This document shows positions 20,589-32,300 of a stretch of DNA of 64,000 bases, piece after piece. The position numbers were made by a program, and so were the translations under genes. The DNA is taken from assembly GCA_030248215.1 (NCBI GenBank), contig JASANG010002815.1, positions 17,183-81,182 of the forward strand. The letters run 5' to 3'. The notes under the pieces are model-generated. The model made no database searches. It was given only the letters and a program-made list of their open reading frames with translations, and was not told the DNA's origin. How positions within the stretch are numbered: the first letter of the stretch is position 1; each line of letters begins with the position of its first letter. The DNA comes from Enoplolaimus lenunculus (lineage: Eukaryota; Nematoda; Enoplea; Enoplida; Thoracostomopsidae).

Positions 20589-22218
20589 CTATTTTCTCTT
20601 CATAGGAATATTTGTTGGACTTAGGTCAACCGCAGATGCGGATCGTTTAACAGCACGAAAATCTTTAATACTGCTTTTAAAAATATCATCAAATTCTTTT
20701 TTGAACGTCGGATCACACGCCAGCAAATGTTTGACGTAAGACAGCAAATCGCCGTTAAGGTTTAAACAGTCTTCAGGCCATTGCGTTGGGGTTGAAGCCC
20801 TTGGGTCATCATAATTCAATCCACAACCCATTATAGATCTGCCTGTGTTCGATTCTACGAAAGCACCTGATAAAGAAAAAATTTTTTTCGTAGATCTTCA
20901 TGCTGCCTGAATTTTTCATAATTTGCTACAATGATCAATTCCCCTATCACTTGTACATAAAAACTGGGGTTTCCATTCAACGTCACTTTTTTGTGTAACC
21001 GTTTTATTTTGACCGGGTCTGTTGTTGCACGAATTTCATCCGCTACATCTGAACAATTAGCCAGTTTCGCCTTCCACACACCAACAAATTGTTCCACGCA
21101 ACTATAATGTTCACCCCAAATTTTGAGGCTAGGAGTCACCTGGTAAAAATTCGACAAAAAATTATTGGTTGGGTGTTTAGAAAAAAGAAATTTAGCTTAA
21201 TATTATTGGAAGCCGTAAAGGGAAAAATTCCTTCCTGTTTCATCGCAAGAAACTTATTCCAATTCAAAAAAATAGACAAATTCATTCGCAACTCGCGGTA
21301 GAATGTTTTCCGCTACAGAACCTTCTGGTTCAGGTGATTTATCCACCACCTCATCAACCATTACTTTTACATATTGCGATATCTGTAAATACTGCTTATC
21401 GTTTTCATAATTTAGGCGAGTTCCACGCACTAGCTCTGATTTTTTCGCGATTAATGCAGGAAAATTGTCACAATTTTCTTTCGAGTGACCATATTTAGCG
21501 CAAATGCGACAATGAACAGGCATTTCCGGACACCACACGCGGATCCGCAGTGACCCATTTCTAAAATTACGATGTTGCCAAAACAAAACAGGGGGCGGAA
21601 CGAATTCACGCAAGCATTGTATTACATAACTACGACCTGGGTATCAATCGTTGTGCTTTTCCACTTTATAAACCGTCCCGGAAAAATGGGGCTTAACCCC
21701 TGTGATTTTAAAAATTCGCACACTTGAGCATCCGGTACCGCAAAAGGTATTCCGTACAGGTGTATCGTGATACGTTTATGCAAATCTGAGTAATCCATAG
21801 TCCGTGGGTGGTGTAGCGTAACGTTTTTTCCGCATACCGTTATTGTTTCATTCGAAGCAAGTTTAGCAATATCCGGTGAATGAAAAATTAGTTGAATAGA
21901 GTTGCGCAACCGAGATGCTTTATCAAGCACAAATTTATCATTAATGTCATTTAAAATTTGCGACATGTTGAAATGTTTTAAACCTAACTGATCCAAATTG
22001 TTAAGATACAGTGTTCTCTGACGATAATAATCTAAACCTTCCTTAAGTATTTCATCATCATCGCGTGCTACAGCTGTTTACGAGTCAAAATAATCATCGT
22101 CGGGGGATGTCGGAGAGCCGTTGACGGTAGCGAGATGTTGCCGTGACGGGGTAGTTCGACCGCCACCACCTGCGTCATTGACCAAGTCGTGTGAAGTTGA
22201 AGAAGCCAATGCATACAT
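20589..22218 (-). pseudogene. LINE ORF1: N-terminal region, CCHC zinc knuckle and NADAR domain, broken
   Basis: ATG at 22218 opens a frame starting MYALASSTSHDLVND. A TAA at 22078-22080 interrupts it, and the same frame then continues to about 21622 (HLYGIPFAVPDAQVCEFLK, perhaps an RRM-like fold). After a frame change near 21625 comes the zinc knuckle CRICAKYGHSKENC (C-x2-C-x4-H-x4-C). Stops near 21256 and another shift separate this from the NADAR part, which ends in a basic tail PMKRK at 20589. The full span is about 543 codons. Tx1/L1 ORF1 proteins bind the element RNA; the NADAR addition is discussed separately. ORF2 begins 20 bp downstream, as expected for a bicistronic LINE. Confidence 0.8.
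20720..21196 (-). pseudogene. NADAR (YbiA-like) domain inside LINE ORF1
   Basis: The first part reads FLFSKHPTNNFLSNFY, then GEHYSCVEQFVGVWKAK, TDPVKIKRLHKK and NYEKFRQHEDLRKKFF. A one-base frame change in a run of seven A and six T (about 20868-20880) leads into LSGAFVESNTGRSIMGCGL, DDPRASTPTQW and LNGDLLSYVKHLL. This is the full order of NADAR landmarks: SNF, the x-E-Q/H box, KA, AKF-QH-LR-like, and GxGL-DPRA-W-LG-like. The Glu of VEQ matches the essential Glu48 of E. coli YbiA. The Trp of the usual WG is Met here. NADAR proteins are N-glycosidases acting on ADP-ribose-type linkages, including guanine-linked ADP-ribose. The role in a LINE is unknown. Confidence 0.85.
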
Positions 22219-22412
22219 AATTAGATTCAGATTAAAAACATATTATTGATATTGATAATCTGAATGCAATTATCTTAGTTTTGTTTACTAAGTAGTGATA
22301 ACGCTAGTTGTTAAATAAGGGATTTTTGTTGAATTATTTGCAGGGTGTAAAACTGGTACTAAAATAACGAAAACAAATATTGAAGTGCATAAGTTTCGAC
22401 CAATGTAAATAA

Positions 22413-22546
22413 CAGGGGCGGAACAGTGTCATAAGCATATTCCTAAGCGTAAGAATGAGCATATTCCCAAGCCTAGCACAAGTAAAAATTTAGTCTAAAG
22501 CCTAAGCTAAGTCTATTCCAGTCCCACAGAAAAACTTTCCGCCCCT
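22413..22546. mobile_element. Short hAT-like foldback element
   Basis: CAGGGGCGGAA at the left and TTCCGCCCCTG at the right form perfect 11-bp terminal repeats. The interior is made of TAAGCC-like hexamers. CAGGG termini suggest hAT, but the flanks (GTAAATAA and ATCTATAC) do not match as an 8-bp TSD. Confidence 0.45.
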
Positions 22547-23814
22547 GATCTATACATGCGCCGAAGCTTCAAAATTGTTTTATCAAATAGCACAATATTT
22601 TATTTTGGCATAAAACGAAATATGATTTAGATAAAATGAATACAACACAAAACATTCCTAAGCGTTGAAAAAATGTTACGTTGCTTAAACCTAAATAAGA
22701 AATACAGTCTGAAATCTAAACCTACTCTTTTACAGTCCTTACAAAAAATAGAACTGCCCTAAAAGTAACACGGGCTGGGACTATAAACGGAATCGGCATG
22801 CCGATATGGGCGTGTTCGGTCTCGAGATTTCACTGTTTCGCTTTCCCTTTTTCTGAATCTCGGTAGTTTGCAAATCGAGACCAAAGAGGTGAAAAGCTAA
22901 AACAATTGCTATTAGTTGTGCTAGTTTTAGTTGAAGAAAAGACGTAGGAATCTTTTCCTCGTATTTTGGAGTAATGTATGTACGGGAACCACTTAAAATG
23001 GGGTACTTGTTTGCTTCCCACCACACTGACTGTTTAATAGAAAGCTCAAGTTCCTCCAAATTGATTATTTTATTACATTATGACATGGATGGCTCAGGCT
23101 TGGAGAAGTTGTATATAAAATTGCACAGCATAAGTAAAGTGAATAAGCTTTTTACGGAGTTCACACCAACTAAAACTAATGTTTTATTAATATTGGCACT
23201 GACGGTAATTTTCATATGTGCAACTGACAATTCTGAGCAGATAAAAATATTCAAACTTTTTGTCAGAAAAATCTTATTTTATTTTGGGTAACGGTAAAAA
23301 TTGACCGAGACTGAAACTATTATGAAACTTATTGTAAGCAAAGTATGCTGGAAACTTGCCCAAAATACGCATGTGGAGTATTTCAGCTTTAAGTATACAG
23401 ATATAATGTGGCTTTTGAACGACTCGATCAAATTAGCTACATCCTTCTGACCGCCTCTATAAACGTCAGTGTACACCGTCACTGAGCAATGGAATTAGTA
23501 AAATCAACTTCACACAACATAGGAAGCATTCTCCGAATTCTCTTTCTATCTTATGATAATTTTTCGTATCTTTTGGACGAACGCGTAAAATTAAGCCAAA
23601 AAATTTACAGCATATTCCTAAATACTAGGATGGGTGCAGAGCTCCATGCTACGCTTATGATAATGATTGCATTGTAATATGTGCATAACTACCAACGAAC
23701 CACCACAAAAATTTTACCTACACATAAGGACAGGATTAATAAAAAAGGCTAAGAATGAGGTACATGACAAACAGTAATGTGGAACAGAAACCTTTGCCTT
23801 CAACCACATTAACG

Positions 23815-24042
23815 TTAGCGTGAATGCAATGTAAGCAAGAACGTTTTCTCCAGAAACTGTTTGAAGTGCACCGCGTTTGCAATTGAACTGTAGTCGGATA
23901 ATTTGCATCGGTACAAATCATCATTACGATCTTCATCATTATATTTCTTAGAACCGTTTTTCGTCCGAAGTTGTATCCCGACGTCTTCTGACGTTTTCCA
24001 ACCAGGGGTCGAATTGATTATTAAAGAGTACGTTCTGTACGG
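23815..24042 (-). CDS. Possible exon, unidentified
   Basis: A strong-looking acceptor (GCTTTGTTTTTACAG) precedes an open stretch. One frame runs about 76 codons to a stop, with STPGWKTSEDVGIQLR and a charged NDEDRNDD stretch. A second frame gives a short tail ending SDEKRF then stop. Neither has a family I recognise, and both could be chance in AT-rich DNA. Confidence 0.18.
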   Translation of the reverse strand, partial: PYRTYSLIINSTPGWKTSEDVGIQLRTKNGSKKYNDEDRNDDLYRCKLSDYSSIANAVHFKQFLEKTFLLTLHSR

Positions 24043-26899
24043 CTGTAAAAACAAAGCATGCGTTAATCCGACAAAAGTGAAATTTTATCAACATAGAATC
24101 TCAATTTAAAATCTAGTACGTAATCCACAATTGAGAAATTTGAGTATTTTTGAAAGACAGCTTTGTTTCTGAACATAATGACTTGAGAGCTTAACTTTAA
24201 AATGTGTCGTTTATCAGATATTTGCGCCTTAGTGCCCCTAGCGCGTTTAGTGCGGTAAACCAGTAATAGAAATCCGAAAAAAGCTCTTGCAGTTTTCTGT
24301 GTTTAATGTGATTCAGCCAGCACATAATCTATAAACCCGTTATACGCCTATCAGCTGACAAAATATAATACTTTGGCGCTTCATGCATTTGCTAGGGTGA
24401 TCTGACTAAATAAATTTCAAAAAATTCAAGCTTGTAACACCGCATTTTGCCAGTTTCTAACTTAAACAAACAAGTGTTCAGGAAACGGTACGTACTATTA
24501 TTACCGTGACAAGCCATACTGTTATATTAACACTTATAATGCGAACCAGGATTTGGCACCGAAAAACGGTGTTCGGGTTTTTTTCCACTTTTTTCCAAGG
24601 GGGGGGGGGTGGAAAAAACGGAAAAACTTTGTATTACATTCTCAGCAAATTTCTCGCCAAACAGCAACAAAATATCGTAGAAACTGTGAGAACTCGTTTT
24701 TTCGAACGCTCCCGTCATCGCGAAGGCTGATTTACTGGGGAGGAATAAGTGGGCGAATCCAGGAAAATCTAAAATTGGGACAGTGCGAGATATAGACTGT
24801 AGCTATACTCGCAAGCGAAACGAGCCAGAAGCCAAACGCTATTTTAGTGTTAAACTTTTAAATACAAAATCTTGGTTCCTCCCATTGGATCCGCCAGTGG
24901 GAGAAACACGGGGATACAAAAAAAAATGGTTTCCTAATCAAACCGGAATTCCAATTGTATCCCTGCTACTATTCACTTCTTCAATCTTAAAGTGATTGCT
25001 GTATCTATTTGAGATTTTCTGTTGTTTCTCTTTGATGCAATAATTATTGCAGATGTATGCCGCGTTCAGTTCGGAAACCAACATCTCGTTAATTCAATTT
25101 TTCATATATCAATAAAACTTCAAACCCAGTTTGAAGAGTTTTGCCGGACTCGAACTCAACCCCCGCAAATTTGTGGTCACCTTTAGCTGGCGCATGTAGC
25201 TTTTTTGTATGCAAATGGCAGCTCTGCAGTGCGTGCAATATGCTTATCATCATGTGTTATCAAAGGTTGATAAAACAGTCATTTGATTCTCCCAATACCA
25301 TTTTTTCAAAGAAAACGATCCATCAACGTTTTTGCGCTTGCGGGAGCATTAGTACACGATTTCCAATTTCCGGAATAAAAGGGAAAACCGTTTTTCGGTC
25401 GATTCAATTTTTTCAGAAAAACCAACCCTGATACGAAGACAAATAATCTCATGAAAGCTTATCAGCAGAATATAAAAAGTAAAACTTTTAAATCACCAAT
25501 AACAAAAACACTACTAAATTTCAAGAACCTTACGCGGGTACTTGTCCTTTAAATTTTGGACGTCAACAACATTGTGACAAGAACCCTACACCTACCCATA
25601 AACCTCCGTTTCTTCCATACTATACACAGTCACTTGCTCAACTCCTCCGAGGCACCCAAATTTCCCAACACAGTTTAAGCCCAACGCTTACCTTGATGAT
25701 GTTTGTTTGTTTGTCGTTGAGCCTCTAACAGCTCGCCTCGTTCCTCAGATGGTAAACGTCGCACACCTTCTGGTTGAACTTGAACTGCAATGAAACTTTT
25801 CGTGAACTACACCCATTAGAGGCAGCGCTGTCAGACGGCATCTAAAGCACCATCCTCTGATGTGGTCGAGTTGTGTTTGCCACTACACGTCACCCTTGAC
25901 GTCGACGATGAGACATTGAGTGTAGCAAAATTCGCTGACAATTCGAGACTAAATGAACGTGCGCTTGGGTTTCGTTCAGACATGGATCAAGACGGTCTGA
26001 TATCTAAAACGTACAAAGTTCACCGAAACGTTACGCTAATGCAACACGCACAATATCTTACGTACACCAGGTGACGTTTTGGAACACGACGCTGATGCGT
26101 AAATTCTCTCCCGTCACAACAGTTACAATGTGCGCCTGATATGCTGGAGCCTAAAATTCACTCTCACAGTACACGTCAATGCAAAGTCAAAATATCAGGT
26201 AAACACTATGCAACTTTATTTGGGTATGTATTAATCTGAATGACACGTTTTTGGCTTCTGCGTCCATTATCCCTTCAAAGTTTCCTATGCAGGCATGTAC
26301 AAATGCGCGTTCTATTCAGCGCATAGATAGGTCGATAATTATTGATGTACTTTAAAAATGGTATATAATGTCCAGATGCTGTCGTATTTCGTCTCATTTG
26401 CTTTTGATACCAACTTCTGTTATCTAACACTGAAACAGCGATCTTTATTAGCACTCTGCCAACCCTACAACTTGCAACAAAGAAGGATAAAAGCTTTGTT
26501 TCTAAACCAAAAAGTATCACTACCTTGTATCCTGCTGATAATCGGCGGGATACTTGACAGTAAACACGATATATCTGCTGTCAACCAACAACTTTGAAAC
26601 CGATTTAGTACGCTTATACGCCTTTATTACAATCTGTGTTAATTTAGCCTTAAAATTATAAAAACCGACAGGTAACGAGTTTCTCATTAACTACGCTCGT
26701 TGTGAATTTTTCAAACACAAAACAATAAACAGCTGTGTTCAACTCGACAAATTGAGCACAATTTTATTTTTTAGGCCAATAAAGCACCTACCCGCATTCT
26801 GAACCCACCGTATAGTTCTTTAAAAACAACAAATAGTAGCTACCCAAACCAACAAAATCTTACCTGAAATCAAAATTTAAAAAAATTACTGTAGACACT

Positions 26900-27122
26900 A
26901 CAAAAATTTAACCCATATAGGTATCACAAAGACAAAATCGTTATTCATGTGGGTCGCATTCGAAATTTTGCAGCTATCCATATGTGTAGCTCGAACAATA
27001 ACACCGCTAGCTATGTATTACAAATACCTACCCATATGGGTATCATGAAAATATTTGTCACCAAGTATGGATAAGGTGACAAAATAGGTACCAAATGCAC
27101 AACTGGTAACGTGAACCCCGCA
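26900..27122. mobile_element. Right terminus of Harbinger-like family 3
   Basis: Inverted counterpart of the terminus at 13703, with repeated ACCCATATGGGT-type palindromes, GGTGACAAAATAGGTACC and the outermost GTAACGTGAACCCCGCA. It is followed by TTA at 27123-27125. Confidence 0.7.
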
Positions 27123-27317
27123 TTATACTAGTGCACATAAATACATGATATCTATAGCTATCATACTGTACTAGCAGCTTCTACTAAAGACTCAACGCAC
27201 GCTTGAAATAGCTGTTAATAGATACGTCCTACGAAACTGAATTATAGTGAGTTGGTTTATACAGAAATTTTTAGTTTAATGTGCAAGATTTAAACGATGT
27301 CCTACGTTATATTGTGA

Positions 27318-27490
27318 CGGGTACGATCAACGAGTATCCCTGCTGACGAATCCGAGATGATACTCTCACGGGTGTTCGAGACCGTGGATCTGCCAAAATA
27401 AGCTACTTGCCTAGAGGATGACGGTTCTCCGGCGTGATATCAGGGTTTGAGAGTCACAAAATCCCGATATCGTCGTACGCCTAAGCCTTC
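27318..27490 (-). repeat. Dispersed repeat, copy 2
   Basis: Inverted relative of 5880-6055, at roughly 70 percent identity by eye, sharing the CGTGATATC, GGTTTGAGA and CACGGGTGTTC words in the same relative order. Confidence 0.6.
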
Positions 27491-27529
27491 CTATGATCTA
27501 ATCCTCTGCGAACGCCCACAAGCGTGTAA

Positions 27530-28148
27530 TGTGGGGTTCACGTTATGACTGGGGCAGCATGGAACACGTTTTGTTTCCTATGACTATAGCTGGTAACATT
27601 TTGTCTGGCCGTTTATCCGCTATCAGATTAAAAATATTTGAATTGTCTGCTATCCTGATGTGACATCTACTGTTTGTACTGCAATATCATATGATATTCC
27701 CAATATTATCTGCTAGTATCACATGACTAACTTGATTGTCCTGTAGAATGTCATATGATACTAAAATTTGAAATTTGAATTAATTGTGCTTAGGAATATA
27801 TTTTGAGAAAAATTCAGCGAGAAAGAAAAACGTATGCTGTATTATTTGACTTTTAATGTCTTATTAGCGCACACAAATTCCACTGTCCTGCATAATATCA
27901 CATGATATTTAGTAGAATTTTGGAATATCATATGATATTCGCATAAAAATGTCTTGCAGTATCATGCGACAAATGTTTATTTGTATGAAATGATCGCTTG
28001 AGATCAGTGATTCGTAAGTCAATGTCACGGGACATTCACACATTTTGTCTACATAACCTCTATTCGAATCAGAAAATTTTATGTTGACGTCGAATCAACT
28101 TGGACAAAACGTGTTCCAAGCTGCCCCAGTTATAACGTGAACTCCGCA
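27530..28148. mobile_element. Harbinger-like MITE, family 2, full copy
   Basis: The ends TGTGGGGTTCACGTTATGAC and a complement ending TATAACGTGAACTCCGCA are long inverted repeats that include CTGGGGCAGC and ACACGTTTTGT. TAA flanks at 27527-27529 and 28149-28151 give a 3-bp TSD. The interior is rich in near-palindromic ATATCATATGATAT words. No transposase (619 bp). Confidence 0.82.
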
Positions 28149-28151
28149 TAA

Positions 28152-30470
28152 ATAGGCCGCACCGGCAACAATTAGTTTTCCTCCGTGGATTTCCCTAAAA
28201 CTGTGTGCTCCCAACTTTTTTTCAACTTAGACTTGATGACACTTGGTCATGGGTATAGCTTAGTCTTCTTTTTCCTAGGAGTGGTTGGTCCTGAAAAATT
28301 GTATTTCATTTGGTCATGGACAGTTTAACAGAAAGGCGGATCGATACTAGCTTTTGAGGTTTTATTTAGGTTTTCTTGACACTGATTCGAACCAGGGCGA
28401 TTTGCTCATCTTTTTGAGACTCTAGTAATTATAGAATTTTCATATTCATTCAAAAGCTCGAGTGTCTTTTAACTCTAAGTTTATCTTAATTTTAGCCGTG
28501 GCTCCTAGGCCAAGAATTTGCTGAGCGTTCTGGGTTCAGGACTGAACTAGGATTAAAGTTTTGGTTTATTATTGTTTCAAACATTTTATACATGCATAAA
28601 ATACTGGCTCAAAATACCTTAGTCCTAAGATCTGACTCAAGAGATCAATCGTGTAATTGATTTAATTAGTTCAATTAGCTTGAAAATAGCTTATAGTAAT
28701 TGCTAAAAAGCATATGGTAAGTGATTCATGAAATTACGTTGTGCTTCTGGTTACCTAACACTAGGTCAACTACCTTACAGCTATTTACCGCAGCTTAAGG
28801 TTGTGAATTTCTACTTGAGATATGCTCTATGTCTCGTGATGGTGAGCTTGATTGGTCCATATGCGACCTTAAGGCAGGCGCGGTTTAACTCCGATTTAAG
28901 CTCAATGGTTCGCTTTGGCCTGGGCTCAGGATTCCCACTCATTGCATGGGCATTCCAGACAAGCTCACCATCATTACCTTAATGGATCCCTAAAACTGCA
29001 CGATTACCGTAAGGCCCTGTAAAGGTGTGGTGGAGAAAGGTACCACGAACATCCCGCTATGTGCATATTCAAAATTAAAGAAGCTTGAGAGGTTCTCTGT
29101 TTAGATATAGTCCTTAACCTTGTGTCTATTTCCGAGGGCACTGCACGTTCCTTAGACTCAAGCGTGATTTTTCACAGGCTGTACATTCAGCAGTTTGACT
29201 GTCAGCCGGACGAGCCCTATCAATTGTTTAGTTCATTGGGGCCTGCCTAGAATCGCCTCAAATCACGGAGAACACTGAAATTTTCTGGGCGGCAGGGCCT
29301 TAGCTCTTTTGTCTGACATTTCCTAAATGCTTAGCATTAGGCTGTATTGGCTTCCCTGCCATGCTGACAATCAACCCTATTAATGTCAAGGTTACTTCTG
29401 TATGTGCCTATTTTCCTTGCATTCATTGCCCAAATGGCACCTTTGTGCAGATTTTCTGAATTAAATTCTTCCCTAAATTTGTAGGAAAATCTTGCACCTG
29501 CGTTGTCGCCAACGACAGGCAAAATTTTAGCACAAAAGTTTACCCACACACCCTTTGTGAAGCCAGAAAATTCTAACTGGGCCCCTCTTATTTTGTAAGT
29601 TTTTACCCCAGCGCACAATGCACATACCCCCTTGATTCAGTGCTCCGAAACTCTCGTGCACACCAAGTAGCCTCTGTGTGCAAAGAGATCGGTTTGCTGT
29701 CGCTGCTCGAGCTCGCGACTAAAAACCGAAATTTTCAAAGTGAACTGAGTGTTCACCTGTGCAGCGGTCTTATATACTGCGCTGGGTCTCAATTTCAATC
29801 AATCAGCGCCCCCCGAAAACAGACACCATAATTCCCTCTCATTGGTCGAAAATCCTGCGATTGGCTAGATAGTGTAATGCAGAATTTCCAGAGAGTTGCG
29901 AGGGGGCTAATCAGGGTTACCTCAACTCAGGGTCTGGGCACGAGACTGCGACACGTTGCAAGGACAGGAACGGTTATAGCAAAATTTACTCTCGCATTCC
30001 CTCTTTAAAACATAACAACCACGTGTAGCTTTCAACAATTTGTACGGATATGTATGGACATAGAACTCCAAAATTCAGGTTCCCTTACGCGTAAATTGCC
30101 TGGTCTAATCAAAATTCTAGTGTAATTCACCCTTGAAAATCTTAGCTATTGCAATAAACTAGCTTATACACATTTTCCCCCAGTAAATATTGCATTGTAC
30201 GAGTTAAATTTTAACCCCAAAGTTGATACTAAGTCCTAAATGGCGTAAACCTATGGGGTAGTGGTTTTGCTCAGCGGAACTTGTTAAATAGTCATCTGCA
30301 AAAGATTCCACGGGGTGGTTCTCTTGACTAGCCTGACCAGTCAAGTTGGAGGATAACGATCTTGTACTCAGGAACCCAGAAAAGCAGTGGTCTCACTTAT
30401 TAGGCTTGCCCCCATTGGGTATAGGCGTGCGGAATTTCAAAACTTGATAAACCATAGTTTCCCAAAAATA
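28152..30470. other. Non-coding intronic stretch
   Basis: No exon, RNA gene or element end recognised; isolated short open frames only. Confidence 0.45.
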
Positions 30471-32300
30471 CGTTAGCAGACCCTACTCGGTGTGATCTTA
30501 CTAACTGGAGCAATAAACCAATTCGAATGACACCAGTTTTTTGTGTTATAGCCCAGAAATGTAAAAATCGCATCCCTGAAGCACCAAAATTTCCAAAACT
30601 TCAATTGATCATAATTTTTCAAATGTTCACTTGCGGACCACGTTAAGGGTGGTTTTCTGAACCAGGGCAACGAGAGAAATCAGACAGCATCACTCTTAAC
30701 GTTGGGTCCCGGAAAAGTGAAAATTGCATTTTTGGAGGTCCGCTCCGTAAAGCACGTACATGCGAATTTTCAGAATTTTCAACGGGCTATAGCTTTTGAG
30801 GCATTCGTTTGCCGACCCTGTTCGGTGTAGTTTTTTGCTCAACAGAGTGTGGGAAATCAAATGGTACCAAATTTAACGTCATACCCGAAATGTTAAAATA
30901 GCATTTTTCGGAGCCGTATCCGTAAAGCGTGTACACACAAAATTTCAAAATATTCAATTGACCATAACTTTTTTATTATGGGTCATCTACGTAATAATGC
31001 GTGCACCAATGTAAAAATTGTCCTAGTCTGCGGAGGGAACTACATTGCTCAGACTGACTACCTATATAGAATGTCATAAATAGGACCAGTGCCTCAAGAG
31101 GGCCTTACGACAAACTATACCGCCTTCTTGCAGCATATTATTGTCACAATAGCCTGCGCACACTAGTAATTTGTTCAGACACTGTAGGAAGGGACTATAT
31201 ACGCGCATGCAATATTTACCGCTAACTTTGTACATCTCACGCGTATGCTATTGCAAGGGCGCTGTTTTTTAACTCGTTATACATTGTGCGTAGCGTTGTC
31301 CTGACACCCATCCGACAGTGTCTGGAAAACATATATGGTCTCAGAACACCCGTGCAATGTCCACGCACCCCAACAGCAGAACTGTTTTCCGCATAGTTCC
31401 TAACCGGGTTACTGGACAATTCTTTACACTAGCGCACGCACTGTAACATGGATGAGTCATTACGGGTTTGCGGGCCATGTTTGGGGTGGTTTTCTTGCTC
31501 TACTTGTCAAACCGAATCGAATGATATCAATTTTAATCCTGTACCTTGAAAAAGTTAAAATCGCGTTTTTCGGACCGGATCCGCAAAATGTGTACATGTA
31601 AATTATCAAAATTTTCAAACGGTCATAACTTTTTACGTTTTGATTTGCGGACCCTGTTTAAGGTGGTTTTTTTACTCGAATCGAATGGTATCAATTTTTA
31701 CGGGGGATCGCGAAAAATGAAAGTCGCGTTTTTTCAGGGTCCAATCCGTAAAGTGTACACACGTAAAATTTCAATACCTTTGATCGGCCATAACTCCTTA
31801 AGTATTAATCTGCGGACAGGATTTGGGGTGGTTTTCTTAACCAGCTCGACGAGCTGAATCGAATGATACCAATTTTAACACCCAATCCCGGAAAAGTGAA
31901 AATCGCGTTTTCGGGCCGAGATCCGTAAAAGCGAGTACACGTTAAATCTCAAAAACTTCAAAAACCTGTAACTTCCTAACTATTGGCTACCGGCAAGAGT
32001 TCAGGGTGGTTTTCTTGATCGGCTCAGCGAGCTGAATCGAATGGTTTTAATTTTAACGTCTGAACTCGGAAAAGTGAAAACAGCATTTTTCTGACTTTGG
32101 CTTCCGGACGAGTGCACAAATTCTTAGAATCGTTCAAAAATCTATAACTTTTTACTGTCACTTTGCGGGTCATACTTGTGGCGATTTTCTTAGCCGTCGC
32201 GATGCAGGGGAACGCCCAACACCGGTCTCTGCGCTAAGTCCGCGAAAACTAAGATCGAATTCTCCTAAAAACCCTTATCCGCAGCCAATACTCACAGTCT
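30470..32300. repeat. Diverged satellite-like tandem array, about 177-bp units
   Basis: About eight units can be phased on the motif GCGGACCxTGTTxxGGGTGGTTTTCTT, at about 30476, 30634, 30812, 31470, 31647, 31813, 31990 and 32166. Allowing for the MITE insert, spacing is 158-178 bp. Each unit also carries CCGGAAAAGTGAAAATCGC followed by a T-run and TCCGTAAAG. Units are strongly diverged but colinear. Short open frames are incidental. Confidence 0.85.
30979..31459. mobile_element. Harbinger-like MITE, family 1, inside the satellite array
   Basis: The ends are TGGGTCATCTACGTAATAAT and a complement ending TAACATGGATGAGTCA. TTA flanks lie at 30976-30978 and 31460-31462. At 481 bp it interrupts one satellite unit, so it is younger than the array. 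Confidence 0.82.

Larger units (their letters stand above)
17007..22218 (-). mobile_element. Tx1-like non-LTR retrotransposon (LINE) with a NADAR domain in ORF1
   Basis: The order on the minus strand is ORF1 (22218-20589) then ORF2 (20568 to about 17007). ORF1 contains an N-terminal region, a CCHC zinc knuckle and a NADAR domain. ORF2 contains an APE endonuclease, a reverse transcriptase and a Cys-rich C-terminal region. Two ORFs with an APE nuclease and a GGIGFPN-type C-terminal segment fit the Tx1/L1 group. The copy is dead as assembled, with one stop codon and several frameshifts. Exact 5' and 3' ends, poly(A) tail and target duplication were not identified. It lies in the long intron of the host gene. 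Confidence 0.88.
22219..26880. other. Mostly non-coding intronic stretch
   Basis: I recognise a foldback element at 22413-22546, a low-confidence exon candidate at 23815-24042, a G10 run near 24600 inside a short foldback and isolated short open frames without family features. Nothing else is supported. Confidence 0.45.
13703..27122. mobile_element. Matched pair of Harbinger-like family 3 termini, possibly one 13.4-kb element
   Basis: The left end TGCGGGGTTCACGTAACCAG at 13703 and the right end ending CTGGTAACGTGAACCCCGCA at 27122 are inverted copies. Similarity continues through a GGTACCTATTTTGTCACC segment and into subterminal ACCCATATGGGT palindromes. Both outer flanks are TTA (13700-13702 and 27123-27125), as expected of one insertion with a 3-bp TSD. 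The interior holds the NADAR LINE, a family 2 MITE and other repeats, but I see no Harbinger transposase. The alternative is two independent decayed elements. Confidence 0.4.

Noticed and set aside
22781-23059. Minus-strand 92-codon ORF with a hydrophobic stretch, considered as an exon
   Set aside because: No recognised family, no clear splice pair and an overlapping plus-strand ORF of similar quality.
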